Positions 34,740 through 47,323 of a stretch of 64,000 nucleotides of DNA are shown piece after piece. The DNA is from Halorussus pelagicus (lineage in GTDB: Archaea; Halobacteriota; Halobacteria; Halobacteriales; Haladaptataceae), in contig NZ_CP035119.1 of assembly GCF_004087835.1 (NCBI RefSeq), positions 124,001 through 188,000 of the forward strand. The letters run 5' to 3'. The notes under the pieces were generated by a model that was not told the DNA's origin, did not search any database, and saw only the letters and a program-made list of their open reading frames with translations. A program made the translations under genes and the position numbers. Position 1 is the first letter of the stretch. Every line of letters starts with the position of its first letter.

Positions 34740-36353
34740 GTGACCTCCGAACGGACTGCGCCGGGTGATTCGACCGCCGAGAGCGAGTCGAGTCGGTCGC
34801 CGACCGACGAGTCCGGCGCGAGCGCGACGACCGGTCGTGAACCCGTGGAACGTCGTCTCGAAGACGCGCTGGAGCGAGTTGCCCACGGCGCGAGCGTCTC
34901 CGTGCCAGCCATCCTCCTCCAACGCGGATTGACGCTTGCGTTCACCGCAGTCCTGACGAACGGCTTCTCCGCGGGCGCGTACGGGGTGTTCGCACTCTCC
35001 CGGCGGCTTCAGCGATATCTGCTCCGGCTCACACTCGGGTTCCGGAGCGGCCTAAGCCGATTCCTGCCGAACGCCGACTCGGACGCCGAGCGCGACGTGC
35101 TCGCCACGTTCGCGGGACTATTGCTCGTGGGCGTCGCCACCGCGTTCGGCACTATGCTGTTCGTTGCTGCACCGCTAGTGACGCGAGTCGCCGACGAAGG
35201 CGCGCAGTTCGAACTCTTCTTGCGCATCTTCGCGGCGGGTCTCCCGGCGAGCGTCTGGCTGTTCACCGTGACAGAGATTCTGCGTGGTCTCGAAGCGGTC
35301 GGGCCGCTGAATCTTACGCTCCGGGTCTGCTTCCCGACCGCGCAACTCGCAGTGGGCGCGGTCGCCGCCTTCGTCTTCCGCGACCTCGCGCTCGCGGCCG
35401 CGGGCGTCGTGTTCGTCATGGGATTGTCGGGCATCGGAGCGGCTGTCTGGCTCGTCCGCGAGCGCGACTTCCGACCCCGTATCCGGGGCGGGGACGCCGC
35501 GCGACTCCGGCGAAAATACCTCTCGTTTACACTCCCGCTGTTCGTCGGCGGGGTCGCCACGACGACCCAACGGCTCGGCTTCTACCCGCTCATTGCGGTG
35601 TTCCTCTCGAGCGTCGCGGGCGGCGTGTTCGCGGTCGGCGTCCTCGTCGGCACGCTGGTCCGTCTCCCGCTGATGGGTATCAACCAGTTCATCCCGCCAG
35701 TCGCCGCGGCGCTCCACGAAGAGGGCCACCGGGACGCGCTCGGCCGACTCTACCACGTCACGAGCCGACTGGTGCTGGTCGGCGTGACGGGATTGGCGAT
35801 TCCCGTTATCGTCTATCGAGAGACGGTGATGGGCCTGTTCGGCCCGACATTCGTCGAGTACGCGCCGCTCTTGCCGGGGTTCGTCCTCGCGCAGTACGCC
35901 GCCTGCGCCGCGGGCAGCGCCGGCATCTTGCTGACGATGACCGACCACCAGCGGGCGCTCCTCGTCGTCAACGTCGTCATCACGGCGTTTCTGGTCGTGA
36001 CGGCGATTCCGTTAACTACGAGGTTCGGACTGCCGGGGCTCGTCGGGAGCTATCTGCTAATGCTCACTATCAACAACGGTCTGGAGGTGGCGGTGCTGTA
36101 TTACCTCGAAGGGTTACAACCGTTCACGCGCCTCCACGCGAAGCCATTGATCGCCGGACTTCCGTTGGCACTCCTCGCTCTTCTCGTCCGGTTCGCGCTC
36201 CCTGACGTCGTGGCGCTCGTCGTCGGGACCGCGCTCGGTCTTTTCGCGTACGCCACGTCGCTCCGACTGCTCGGCTTTACCGCCGTCGAGCGACGACTCG
36301 GCGCGACGCTGGTCAAGCGATACCGCGACGAGTTGTGGGACGCCGTTCAGTAA
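34740..36353 (+). CDS. polysaccharide/oligosaccharide flippase (MATE/MurJ-like, MOP superfamily)
   Basis: A 537-residue protein with about fourteen hydrophobic helices after a Ser/Glu-rich N-terminus (about 1-35). ATTAT-type GATTTATT at 34709-34716 lies 28 bases before GTG 34740, so a leaderless GTG start is most likely. LTNGFSAGAYGVFALSRRLQ and LTLGFRSGLSRFLPNADSDA resemble the first helices of Wzx/AglR-type flippases, which move lipid-linked glycans across the membrane for surface polysaccharide or N-glycan synthesis. The window's aglM could feed the same pathway, but the two are separated by the rRNA operon. Confidence 0.88.
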   Translation: MTSERTAPGDSTAESESSRSPTDESGASATTGREPVERRLEDALERVAHGASVSVPAILLQRGLTLAFTAVLTNGFSAGAYGVFALSRRLQRYLLRLTLGFRSGLSRFLPNADSDAERDVLATFAGLLLVGVATAFGTMLFVAAPLVTRVADEGAQFELFLRIFAAGLPASVWLFTVTEILRGLEAVGPLNLTLRVCFPTAQLAVGAVAAFVFRDLALAAAGVVFVMGLSGIGAAVWLVRERDFRPRIRGGDAARLRRKYLSFTLPLFVGGVATTTQRLGFYPLIAVFLSSVAGGVFAVGVLVGTLVRLPLMGINQFIPPVAAALHEEGHRDALGRLYHVTSRLVLVGVTGLAIPVIVYRETVMGLFGPTFVEYAPLLPGFVLAQYAACAAGSAGILLTMTDHQRALLVVNVVITAFLVVTAIPLTTRFGLPGLVGSYLLMLTINNGLEVAVLYYLEGLQPFTRLHAKPLIAGLPLALLALLVRFALPDVVALVVGTALGLFAYATSLRLLGFTAVERRLGATLVKRYRDELWDAVQ

Positions 36354-36423
36354 GGGCGGGAGCTTCGACGACTCTTTGCCGTAGTCACTGTCGAGGACGA
36401 CGCTGAGTGTCGTCGCGTTCGAA

Positions 36424-36460
36424 ATACAAAACCCCCTTCAGGACTACTTCCTGAAGAGGG
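36424..36460 (-). terminator. rRNA operon terminator hairpin
   Basis: On the minus strand CCCTCTTCAGGA and TCCTGAAGGGGG pair around AGTAG, and TTTTGT follows directly. It lies 16 bases past the 5S 3' end. The hairpin plus T-tract is a strong stop for the whole rRNA transcript. Confidence 0.8.
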
Positions 36461-36475
36461 TGACAGTATGAATGG

Positions 36476-36597
36476 TAGGCGGCGAATCGGATTTCCCAGA
36501 GGCTCGCGCACTCCAGTACTCCCCGAAACGCAGGCGGGCTTAACTTCCGTGTTCGGGATGGGTACGGGTGTTTACCCCACCGCTCTGGCCGCCTTAA
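36476..36597 (-). rRNA. 5S ribosomal RNA
   Basis: About 122 nt on the minus strand, starting TTAAGGCGGCCAGAGCGGTG and ending near GATTCGCCGCCT; the ends pair (GGCGGC with GCCGCC). Contains the archaeal 5S core CCCGTACCCATCCCGAACAC (with a GAAGTTAAGCCC continuation). It is last in the 16S-23S-5S operon. No tRNA-Cys follows, unlike in many haloarchaea. Confidence 0.95.
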
Positions 36598-36653
36598 CGC
36601 CGACTCGCGGAATCGAACCGCGAACAATTGTCCAACGTCGGTAGCTCGATGCA

Positions 36654-36713
36654 AACGACCGTATGTGTTTTGTGCAATCCAGTTTGCGCCTGGACCCGAT
36701 GTAATCAATCGGG
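36654..36713 (-). other. 23S processing stem, 3' arm
   Basis: ACGACCGTATGT, GTGCAATCCAG and CTGGACCCGATG pair with the 5' arm at 39668-39724. Together they close the 23S precursor loop, where archaeal splicing endonuclease cuts bulge-helix-bulge sites. Confidence 0.75.
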
Positions 36714-36726
36714 CGCAGTGCGGTGA

Positions 36727-39643
<2,917 letters not shown>

Positions 39644-39667
39644 CTGTTGGTAAACATCGCACTGTGA

Positions 39668-39724
39668 CCCGGATTGACTGCATCGGATCCAGTGGACGCC
39701 TGGATTGCACGTACATACGGTCGT
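39668..39724 (-). other. 23S processing stem, 5' arm
   Basis: Pairs with 36654-36713: ACGACCGTATGT, GTGCAATCCAGG, CTGGATCCGATG and CAATCCGGG line up with only small internal loops. Confidence 0.75.
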
Positions 39725-39831
39725 CATCGTCACGTCCTACAGGTGGTGTAGGAGCGTGCATCGAACCCTTCCTACACGCGCTCTCACGGTGTAGTGCATC
39801 GGTTGTCTCGGACTTGAACGTTCTCTCGTCT

Positions 39832-39846
39832 CCCACTTAAGGGACA
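39832..39846 (-). promoter_or_regulatory. candidate internal promoter in the 16S-23S spacer
   Basis: On the minus strand TCCCTTAAGTGGG shares CCCTTAAGTG with the operon promoter at 41951-41970. Spacer promoters for 23S are known in haloarchaea, so extra 23S/5S transcription from here is plausible. Confidence 0.4.
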
Positions 39847-39869
39847 CGGTTCACGTCAAGCCCAATCAG

Positions 39870-39938
39870 AAATCCATCAGGAATCGAACCTGAGACTACC
39901 TCCCGAAGGAAGGTGCTCTGCCACTGAGCTATGGATTT
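39870..39938 (-). tRNA. degenerate tRNA-like element in the 16S-23S spacer
   Basis: A 69-nt minus-strand sequence that folds as a tRNA: acceptor AAATCCA/TGGATTT (7 of 7), D stem GCTC/GAGC with AGTGGCA loop, T stem TCAGG/CCTGA with TTCGATT loop, all perfect. The anticodon arm is odd: CCTTC/GGAGG closes a five-base loop (CTTCG), or ACCTT/GAGGT closes CCTTCGG without U33. Neither gives a normal anticodon. Haloarchaeal spacers usually hold tRNA-Ala(UGC), but here position 1 is A, the G3:U70 alanine signal is missing and the discriminator is C. It is probably a tRNA-Ala relic kept as a folding or processing element, not a decoding tRNA. Confidence 0.6.
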
Positions 39939-39962
39939 GTCCCCGCTCGGGGACGATTGTGT

Positions 39963-39994
39963 AGCTCTGGTAGTTCTAAGGTGCTCGGTCGGTA
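39963..39994 (-). other. 16S processing stem, 3' arm
   Basis: AGCTCTGGTAGTTC and GCTCGGTCGGT pair with 41654-41684 across a small internal loop, the arrangement expected for the bulge-helix-bulge that releases pre-16S. Confidence 0.75.
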
Positions 39995-40085
39995 TAGCGA
40001 ACGAGTCGTCGAGGAACCCTCGCGTGTCCGTCACAATGACGGACGAGTCTGTGGGCCATCCCCGTCGGGGATGGTCCCGTGCGTT

Positions 40086-41557
<1,472 letters not shown>

Positions 41558-41653
41558 GGTTGCCGAGCACGCAATGGCTCGGTGGGTTTCTGGCGGAGAC
41601 ACATATATCGTGTCTATCTTCTATGGTCCGTTAGTTCGACGACGCCGGTCGTA

Positions 41654-41684
41654 ACCGACCGAGTGTCACCGAACTACCAGAGCT
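41654..41684 (-). other. 16S processing stem, 5' arm
   Basis: GAACTACCAGAGCT and ACCGACCGAG pair with 39963-39994 to close the 16S precursor loop. Confidence 0.75.
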
Positions 41685-41760
41685 AACATCAGATTCCATC
41701 GTGTACGGCGGACCGCAGGGGTGGAATCCTCATCTTCTTCGGACCCGAACGTTGGTCTCG

Positions 41761-41780
41761 ATGGATTATAAACCCATCGA
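41761..41780 (-). promoter_or_regulatory. rRNA operon promoter, proximal
   Basis: Minus strand TCGATGGGTTTATAATCCAT: a CGATG element followed by a TTTATAA box. Nearest to 16S of four related motifs. Confidence 0.6.
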
Positions 41781-41870
41781 GCCTCGTCGGCGACCCGAGA
41801 GTGCGAAACGGATTGAACGTTCCGCGAATCGCGTCGTGTCTTTCTCTGCTTTTGGTTCGAGGTGCCCGCA

Positions 41871-41890
41871 TCGGATAAGGGCATCGAACC
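41871..41890 (-). promoter_or_regulatory. rRNA operon promoter, second
   Basis: Minus strand GGTTCGATGCCCTTATCCGA: TTCGATGCCCTTA is shared with the next copy, about 80 bases upstream. Confidence 0.6.
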
Positions 41891-41950
41891 GTGATCGTCC
41901 TTCGGTGGGAAGACCCCCGAAGGCGCGTTCACATTCAATCCGAAGTGCCC

Positions 41951-41970
41951 TGTTTCACTTAAGGGCATCG
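41951..41970 (-). promoter_or_regulatory. rRNA operon promoter, third
   Basis: Minus strand CGATGCCCTTAAGTGAAACA, with CGATGCCCTTA identical to the second copy and a TTAAGT core as in haloarchaeal rRNA promoters. Confidence 0.6.
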
Positions 41971-42030
41971 GATTGGGCGTGTGGCGAACGTCCGAAACCG
42001 CAGGACGCCGCGTACATCACTACCGAGTAC

Positions 42031-42060
42031 CCGGTTACGTTTAAGACCGTCGAATCGAAC
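42031..42060 (-). promoter_or_regulatory. rRNA operon promoter, distal
   Basis: Minus strand TTCGACGGTCTTAAACGTAA matches the TTCGACG...TTAA layout. With the other three it is part of a ladder spaced 80, 83 and 110 bases. GTTTATCA near 42141 may be a further one. The 41558-42218 stretch holds no gene. Confidence 0.6.
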
Positions 42061-42218
42061 GGCCATTGCGGGGCGTTTCCATGGGTATAACGAACGTCTT
42101 CTGCTGGCGGGACTCGACAGGTATCGACGACCCGTAACAAATTGATAAACTCCATTCGCGCCCGTGCGTGAGGAAGGGAACCGCGGCGACGAAAAGTGAA
42201 GAGCCAACTGCTGGCTAC

Positions 42219-43517
42219 TTACCAAGTGAGACCTTCGTAGGTCAGTCCGTCACGTCGCTCCACGACGTGACGGCCGTCCACGACGACGGGGCGAGCCATC
42301 TCGTCGAACTCCGAGTCAAGCACTGCGAACTCGTCCCAGTCGGTGACGACGAGCGCGCCGTGTGCGTCTCGGAGTGCATCCTCGGCATCGTTCGCGTATG
42401 TTATCTCCGGGAACCGTTCGCGCATGTTGTCGATGGCGACCGGGTCGTACGCGACGACTTCGGTCCCGAGCGCGTCGAGTCGTTCGATGACCGGAATCGC
42501 CCGCGAGTTCCGGATGTCGCCGGTGCCGGGTTTGAACGACAAGCCGAGGACGGCGATGGGTCGTCCCTCAACGTCAACGTGGTCGGTGAGCAGTTCGACC
42601 ATCCGGTCGGGTTGGCCGTCGTTGACCGAGACGACCGCTTCGAGCAGTTCGGGTTCGTACCCCGACGCGCGCGCAGTGTCGATAAGCGCGGCGGTGTCTT
42701 TCGGGAAGCACGACCCACCCCAACCGATGCCCGACCGGAGGAAACGTTCGCCGATACGGTCGTCTACCCCGATAGCGTCGGCCACTTCGTAGGCGTCGAT
42801 GCCGAACTCCTTGCAGACGTTCCCGAGTTCGTTTATCAGGCTAATCTTCGACGCGAGGAAGACGTTGTTGGCGTACTTCACCATCGTTGCCGTTTCGGGG
42901 TCCGTCTCGACGACCTGCGCGTCACTCTCCTCGGTTAGCGGTGCGTACACCGTTCGCAACCGCTCGGTGGCCCAGTCGGAGTCGGTCCCGAAGACTATCT
43001 TTTGGGGGTCGAGGAAGTCCTCGACCGCCGAACCTTCGCGCTGGAATTCGGGATTGGCGGCCACTTCGACGCGATCGCTCGCGTCGCCTGCACCGTCGAG
43101 GACGGCCTCGCGTAACTCTCGGACGTTCGGCGGCGTAACAGTGCTTTTGACGACGACGAGGTGTCGGTCCTCGGTGTCCTGCAACGCCTCGCCCGCCATT
43201 CGGGCCGCGCTCAGGAGCGGCCCGGTGTCGATACTCCCGTCCGGCCGGGAAGGCGTCTGCACCGCGAGAAAGGTGACGGCCGCGTCCGCGAGGTCGTCGT
43301 AGGAAGTGGTCGCAGTGAGGTTTCCACCGACGTGTTCCGCAAGCAAATCGTCGAGTCCGGGTTCGTGTATCGGCGACTCGCCAGCGTTGATGGCGGCGAC
43401 GACTTCCTCGTCGATGTCGATGGTCGTCACCTCGTGCCCGAGGTCCGCGAGGCACGCCCCGACCGTCGTTCCGACGTAGCCGCTGCCGATGATGTTTATT
43501 TGCACGTTTGACAGCAC
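42219..43517 (-). CDS. aglM: UDP-glucose 6-dehydrogenase (AglM-type)
   Basis: A 432-residue enzyme oxidising UDP-glucose to UDP-glucuronate with NAD. INIIGSGYVGTTVGACLADL is the nucleotide loop, STVTPP and NPEFQREG are family segments, Lys214/Asn217 lie in KYANN, and Cys270 in GWGGSCFPKD is the catalytic cysteine. LSFKPGTGDIRNS marks the C-terminal domain. GTG at 43517 or 43505 (VQINIIGSGYVG) could be the start. In Haloferax, AglM supplies glucuronate for S-layer N-glycans; that role is likely here. No other agl gene is adjacent, though a flippase lies beyond the rRNA operon. Confidence 0.92.
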   Translation of the reverse strand: MLSNVQINIIGSGYVGTTVGACLADLGHEVTTIDIDEEVVAAINAGESPIHEPGLDDLLAEHVGGNLTATTSYDDLADAAVTFLAVQTPSRPDGSIDTGPLLSAARMAGEALQDTEDRHLVVVKSTVTPPNVRELREAVLDGAGDASDRVEVAANPEFQREGSAVEDFLDPQKIVFGTDSDWATERLRTVYAPLTEESDAQVVETDPETATMVKYANNVFLASKISLINELGNVCKEFGIDAYEVADAIGVDDRIGERFLRSGIGWGGSCFPKDTAALIDTARASGYEPELLEAVVSVNDGQPDRMVELLTDHVDVEGRPIAVLGLSFKPGTGDIRNSRAIPVIERLDALGTEVVAYDPVAIDNMRERFPEITYANDAEDALRDAHGALVVTDWDEFAVLDSEFDEMARPVVVDGRHVVERRDGLTYEGLTW

Positions 43518-43595
43518 CTCGGCGTGTCACATGAGCATTACGGGTACGTGACGGACGGGCTGAGGGTGAATCGACCGGGGCAGACTCGCTCCGAA

Positions 43596-44426
43596 TCAGT
43601 AGTCGCCGAGGACGCCGAGTCGTCGTGCGCGCCGAGTGGCGAGTTCGAAGACGGCGTACCCGAGCGCCACGTAGCCGACCGCCGTGCCCGTCAGAACGGC
43701 GAGGTCGGCCAGCGGGAACTCCCAGAGGCGGGTCCCATCGACCATCGCGCGCTGAAGCATGGAACTGCCGAGTGCGAGGGGAAGAAACTTCGTCCAGCCG
43801 ATTCCGAACGCCGGGGCCGAGATGAGAACGATAAAACCGAACTGGAGGAGGTTGAGCCAACTGCCGATTCGCTTGTAGAGGACCGTGACGCCCCCGGCCG
43901 CGAACCCGAGTCCAAGCACCGAGGCGACGCTGAGGACTGCGACCGGAACGATGGTCAGCACGTCGAGCGCGAGCGTCGTCCTGGTCACGAGCAACATCGC
44001 GGCGAGGATGACCGTCGAGGTGACGAACGTCCGAACAAGCTTTGCGACCCCCTTGAGGAAGGCGACCGGCGCGAACCCGAACGGCGTCATGACGTGGCGT
44101 TCGAGCGTGCCCCACTGGACCTCGCTCCCGATGTCGTTGGAGATGGCCGAGTAGGCACCCACCGACAGCGTCCACAGGAAGTAGCCGACGATGATGCCCT
44201 CGATGGAGTCGGTCAGCGCCTGCCCGGCGAGCATTCGCCCGCCGTAGAACAGCAGGCCGAAAAAGAACAGCGAGACGACGATGCCGCCGATTGCGTTGGC
44301 GGGATAGCGCACGAAGACCAGATACTCCCGATAGAGAACCGCCTTGGCGAGTTGCAGGTAGCCCGCCCGGCGTGGCGCGTCCGGCTCGCGGGGAGACTCG
44401 GGAGCGTCGTGGTGCGAGTCCGTCAT
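43596..44426 (-). CDS. ABC-2 type transporter permease
   Basis: A 276-residue protein with six hydrophobic helices and the classic ABC-2 layout (AVLYREYLVFVRYPANAIGG leading in, then GYFLWTLSVGAYSAISNDIG and ERHVMTPFGFAPVAFLKGVA as the coupling region). ATG 44426 (MTDSHHDAPESPRE) overlaps the ATPase stop by four bases. Such exporters move drugs, lipids, polysaccharides or unknown ligands. Its neighbour aglM hints at glycan export, but the 78-base gap and common occurrence of such pairs make that weak. Confidence 0.9.
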   Translation of the reverse strand: MTDSHHDAPESPREPDAPRRAGYLQLAKAVLYREYLVFVRYPANAIGGIVVSLFFFGLLFYGGRMLAGQALTDSIEGIIVGYFLWTLSVGAYSAISNDIGSEVQWGTLERHVMTPFGFAPVAFLKGVAKLVRTFVTSTVILAAMLLVTRTTLALDVLTIVPVAVLSVASVLGLGFAAGGVTVLYKRIGSWLNLLQFGFIVLISAPAFGIGWTKFLPLALGSSMLQRAMVDGTRLWEFPLADLAVLTGTAVGYVALGYAVFELATRRARRLGVLGDY

Positions 44427-45457
44427 CGCGCGTCGCCACCCGTCAACTCCACGAACACGTCTTCGAGGTCCCAATCGACCGTCTCCACCGCGTCGAGAGT
44501 CACGCCGTGGCTCCGGAGGTACGCCGTCAGCGCGTAGAAGCCGTCGCTGTCGGTCGCCACCTCGACGCGAGTACGGTCGCCGATGCGTTCGAGGCCGGAC
44601 ACCTCGAACCGGTCGCGCAGGTCCGCCACCAGCGACTCGTCGAAGTCGGGACTGGTAATTCGGTAGCCGCGCGCGTCGAAACCGTGGAGCAGGCTACCGA
44701 CCGTATCGTCGGCGATGACTCGCCCCTCGTTCATGATGACGACGCGGTCGCAGATGTCCTCGATTACGTCCATGTCGTGACTGCTCACGACGACGGTGAG
44801 GTTGCGCTCCGCGACGATGCGCCGGAGTTCCCGGCGGAGCGTCAGCGAACTCTCCACGTCGAGTCCGAGCGTCGGTTCGTCGAGGAACACCACGTCCGCC
44901 TCGCTGGCGAGGACACTGGCCAGCGAGACCTTCTGTTTCATCCCCCGCGAGAGGCTTCGAACGGGCTTGTCGGCCGCGTCCGCGAGGTCGAGTTTGTCGA
45001 GCAGTCGGTCGTGGCGGTCGGCTATCGAGTCGGGATCGATGCCCCCGATGGTGGCAAAGTACCGCAGGTTCTCCCGGACGGTCAACCGCCAGTAGTCGTT
45101 GCGGGCACCCTCCAACATCGCGTCGATGTGGGCGTAGGCCTGCCGGGGGTTCGCGTACACGTCGGTACCGTGAATCCGGACCGACCCCTCGTCGGGCAGG
45201 ACCATCCCCAGAATTAGCTTGATCGTCGTCGTCTTCCCCGCGCCGTTGGGTCCGAGCAGGCCGACGACCGACCCTCGTTCGACCGTAAACGACACGTCAT
45301 CGACCGCAGTAACCGCGTCCGCGCCGCTCCCGAACCGCTTTCGAAGCCCCTCGACGGCGATGGCGGGCGAGTCCTCGCCCGCGGGAGCGCGCGTTGTCTC
45401 CGCGGACGTTTCGTCCGCGGCGTCTTCGAGATGCTCCCGATTCTGCTGAATCGTCAT
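44423..45457 (-). CDS. ABC transporter ATP-binding protein
   Basis: A 344-residue ABC ATPase. ATG 45457 (MTIQQNREHLEDAADETS) is preferred; the longer frame adds a hydrophobic stretch alien to this family. Walker A GPNGAGKTT, signature SLSRGMKQKVSLA, Walker B VVFLDEP and the ABC-2-type C-terminal domain (about 230-340) with LEDVFVELTGGDAR at the end are present. The acidic N-terminal 40 residues are a haloarchaeal extension. It is translationally coupled to the permease at 43596. Confidence 0.93.
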   Translation of the reverse strand: MTIQQNREHLEDAADETSAETTRAPAGEDSPAIAVEGLRKRFGSGADAVTAVDDVSFTVERGSVVGLLGPNGAGKTTTIKLILGMVLPDEGSVRIHGTDVYANPRQAYAHIDAMLEGARNDYWRLTVRENLRYFATIGGIDPDSIADRHDRLLDKLDLADAADKPVRSLSRGMKQKVSLASVLASEADVVFLDEPTLGLDVESSLTLRRELRRIVAERNLTVVVSSHDMDVIEDICDRVVIMNEGRVIADDTVGSLLHGFDARGYRITSPDFDESLVADLRDRFEVSGLERIGDRTRVEVATDSDGFYALTAYLRSHGVTLDAVETVDWDLEDVFVELTGGDAR

Positions 45458-45901
45458 TACTGGTAGTAGGGACCTGATGAGTAAAAGCGCACTCACCGCT
45501 ACGAGTGCGTGAACTGTCGCCCGGAACACTAACCTCCAGCATCATCTCTGGCGGCGTGCCGAATCTGCTGGCAAACCCTCGTGCCGGGCGTGCTGTTCGG
45601 GGTGCAACCCGCTATGTCGCGTACCTGGGTTCTCCGCGCTGTCATCGCTCCCGATGTGGGACCGCTCGGGCGGGGACTTGAGGTACGCATGCGCCGGTAG
45701 ACGCTCCGGGGATTAAGAGGTTCCGACGCCGCGCGCAGACGGCCAGTCCACCGACGCCGACCGCGCGCCGAGTGGGACGCGAACGACCGAAGGAGTCCGA
45801 ATGAGACCCCCGAAAGCGGTCACTGAAACCCGACTTGCACCACCACCACCTAATTCTTTAGGTACCGTGCTTTTTGCCCCGGAGTTTGGAGTAGGGATTG
45901 C
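45458..45901. other. 444-base gene-free region
   Basis: Promoters for the ABC pair (minus) and the DUF7344 gene (plus) should lie here; AATTCTTTAGGTACC near 45851 fits the latter. Bases 45540-45720 are G+C-rich and could fold, but no known RNA family was recognised. Confidence 0.35.
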
Positions 45902-46273
45902 ATGATGGATACGGATGCTCCGGACGTGACCGACGGACGCGCTGGGGGAAACCGTGGCATCTCTCCCGCCCTCGACGCCACGCTCGACCTCCTCTCGAAT
46001 CAGCGGCGTCGTTACGTCCTCTACTGCCTCCGCAAACAGGGTGGTGCGATGTCGGTCGAAAAGCTGGCCGAACAGCTCACATCGTGGGAGGGTGACGACG
46101 CTGACGGCCAGCGCGTGCGCATGGACCTCTACCACAGTCAACTGCCGCGCTTGGACGAAGCGGGCGCGGTCGAGTTCGACGAAGACGAAGGGTACGTGAC
46201 CCTCACAGAGACCAACGAGATTCCCCTCGCAGAGTATCTCGACCTCGCGGCCGCCGAGGAGAACGTCGCCTAA
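45902..46273 (+). CDS. DUF7344-type winged-helix protein
   Basis: A 123-residue protein. Residues about 27-115 form a winged helix: LDLLSNQRRRYVLYCLRKQG, a helix with MSVEKLAEQLTSWEG, then RVRMDLYHSQLPRLDEAGAV and a wing EFDEDEGYVTLTE. DUF7344 is a haloarchaeal regulator-like family. It is soluble, unlike its relative at 63299-63859, which has the same pattern plus two membrane helices. Start at ATG 45902 or 45905. Target unknown. Confidence 0.8.
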   Translation: MMDTDAPDVTDGRAGGNRGISPALDATLDLLSNQRRRYVLYCLRKQGGAMSVEKLAEQLTSWEGDDADGQRVRMDLYHSQLPRLDEAGAVEFDEDEGYVTLTETNEIPLAEYLDLAAAEENVA

Positions 46274-46518
46274 CTCCCGACTGACGCTCTGCACCGGTCC
46301 CGACAGCGGTCTCCGGCCGCAAAGCTCTCCGAGCCGCTCGCTCATCGCCCGCCAAAGCCCTCGCGCGACGACGGCACGCCGTCGGGTCTCCGCTGGCGGC
46401 CGCCCGAACCGGTCTCCGCCGACGCTTTCGACCCTCCTCGGGCGCTGACTGGTTTCTATCGCGTTCGTCTTTTCGGCTGCTGTGTTCGTCCGTGTTCACT
46501 CGTCTGACCGAGCGTCCT

Positions 46519-47130
46519 CTACCCTTGAATCACCTCTGTGACACTCTCGGTAATCTCTTCGTCGGCCCGCCAGAGGTAGAGACTGGCGTAACTCCGGTAC
46601 GGTGCCCATCGCTCGGCGGTCTCGACCATCTCGGCGCGAGTCATGTCGGCATTGAAGAGGCGGTTCATCGCTTTCCGGATGCCGAGGTCGCCGACCGGAA
46701 ACACGTCGGGTCGCCCGAGCGAGAACATGAGCTGCATGTTCGCGGTCCACGCGCCGACGCCCTTGATCGACGTGAGTTCGGCGACCACCTCCTCGTCGGG
46801 CACGCCCGCGAAGGAGTCCTGCGAGTAGCCCGCGTCGAGAAACGCCTCGGCGACGTTCCGGACGTACGCTGTCTTCTGTCTGGAGAGACCGGCCTCGCGC
46901 AGGAGTTCGGGGTCGGCCGCGAGCATCGCTTCGGGAGTCGGTTCGACCCGGTCGAACAGTCGCTCGCGGGTCGCCGCGGCCGAGGCCATCGACACCTGTT
47001 GTCGGAGGATGGAGACGACGAACCGCTCGTAGAAGTTCTCGGCGGGTTCGACGGTCATCGGCCCGTACTCGGCGACTAGCGGTCCGAGGTAGTCGTCGCC
47101 GCGGAGTGCGGCGATGGCTTCATCGGTCAT
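46519..47130 (-). CDS. HhH-GPD DNA glycosylase (AlkA-like 3-methyladenine type)
   Basis: A 203-residue enzyme of base-excision repair. FVVSILRQQVSMASAAATRE is the usual AlkA/Nth entry helix; LTSIKGVGAWTANMQLMFSL is the helix-hairpin-helix, and the catalytic Asp sits in DVFPVGDLGIRKAMNRL. There is no C-terminal Fe-S cysteine cluster, so it belongs to the AlkA-type branch, which removes alkylated purines. It lacks the N-terminal TBP-like domain of E. coli AlkA, as other short archaeal forms do. ATG 47130. Stands alone. Confidence 0.88.
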   Translation of the reverse strand: MTDEAIAALRGDDYLGPLVAEYGPMTVEPAENFYERFVVSILRQQVSMASAAATRERLFDRVEPTPEAMLAADPELLREAGLSRQKTAYVRNVAEAFLDAGYSQDSFAGVPDEEVVAELTSIKGVGAWTANMQLMFSLGRPDVFPVGDLGIRKAMNRLFNADMTRAEMVETAERWAPYRSYASLYLWRADEEITESVTEVIQG

Positions 47131-47323
47131 TCGACGCGGAGTACGGACCGGAGATAGATGAGCGTGTGGCCTCCGAGTCGGCGGGGATTAGCGGCGAGTC
47201 GCGCGCTCACTCCGCAACGACTGCGTCGAACGAGTCGGCGACTCGCGGGTCTGTCTGGCGAGCCGGTCGCTCATGACGGTGAGAGCGACGACGGCTCCGG
47301 GCAAAAATTTGGGGTCGAAGCGA

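Noticed and set aside
34635-34742. 35-codon frame whose stop overlaps the GTG of the flippase gene
   Set aside because: The TATA-like GATTTATT at 34709 places the transcription start at the GTG, so this frame would not be in the transcript.
45540-45720. G+C-rich, foldable block considered as SRP RNA or RNase P RNA
   Set aside because: No conserved SRP helix 8 or RNase P core sequences could be found on either strand.
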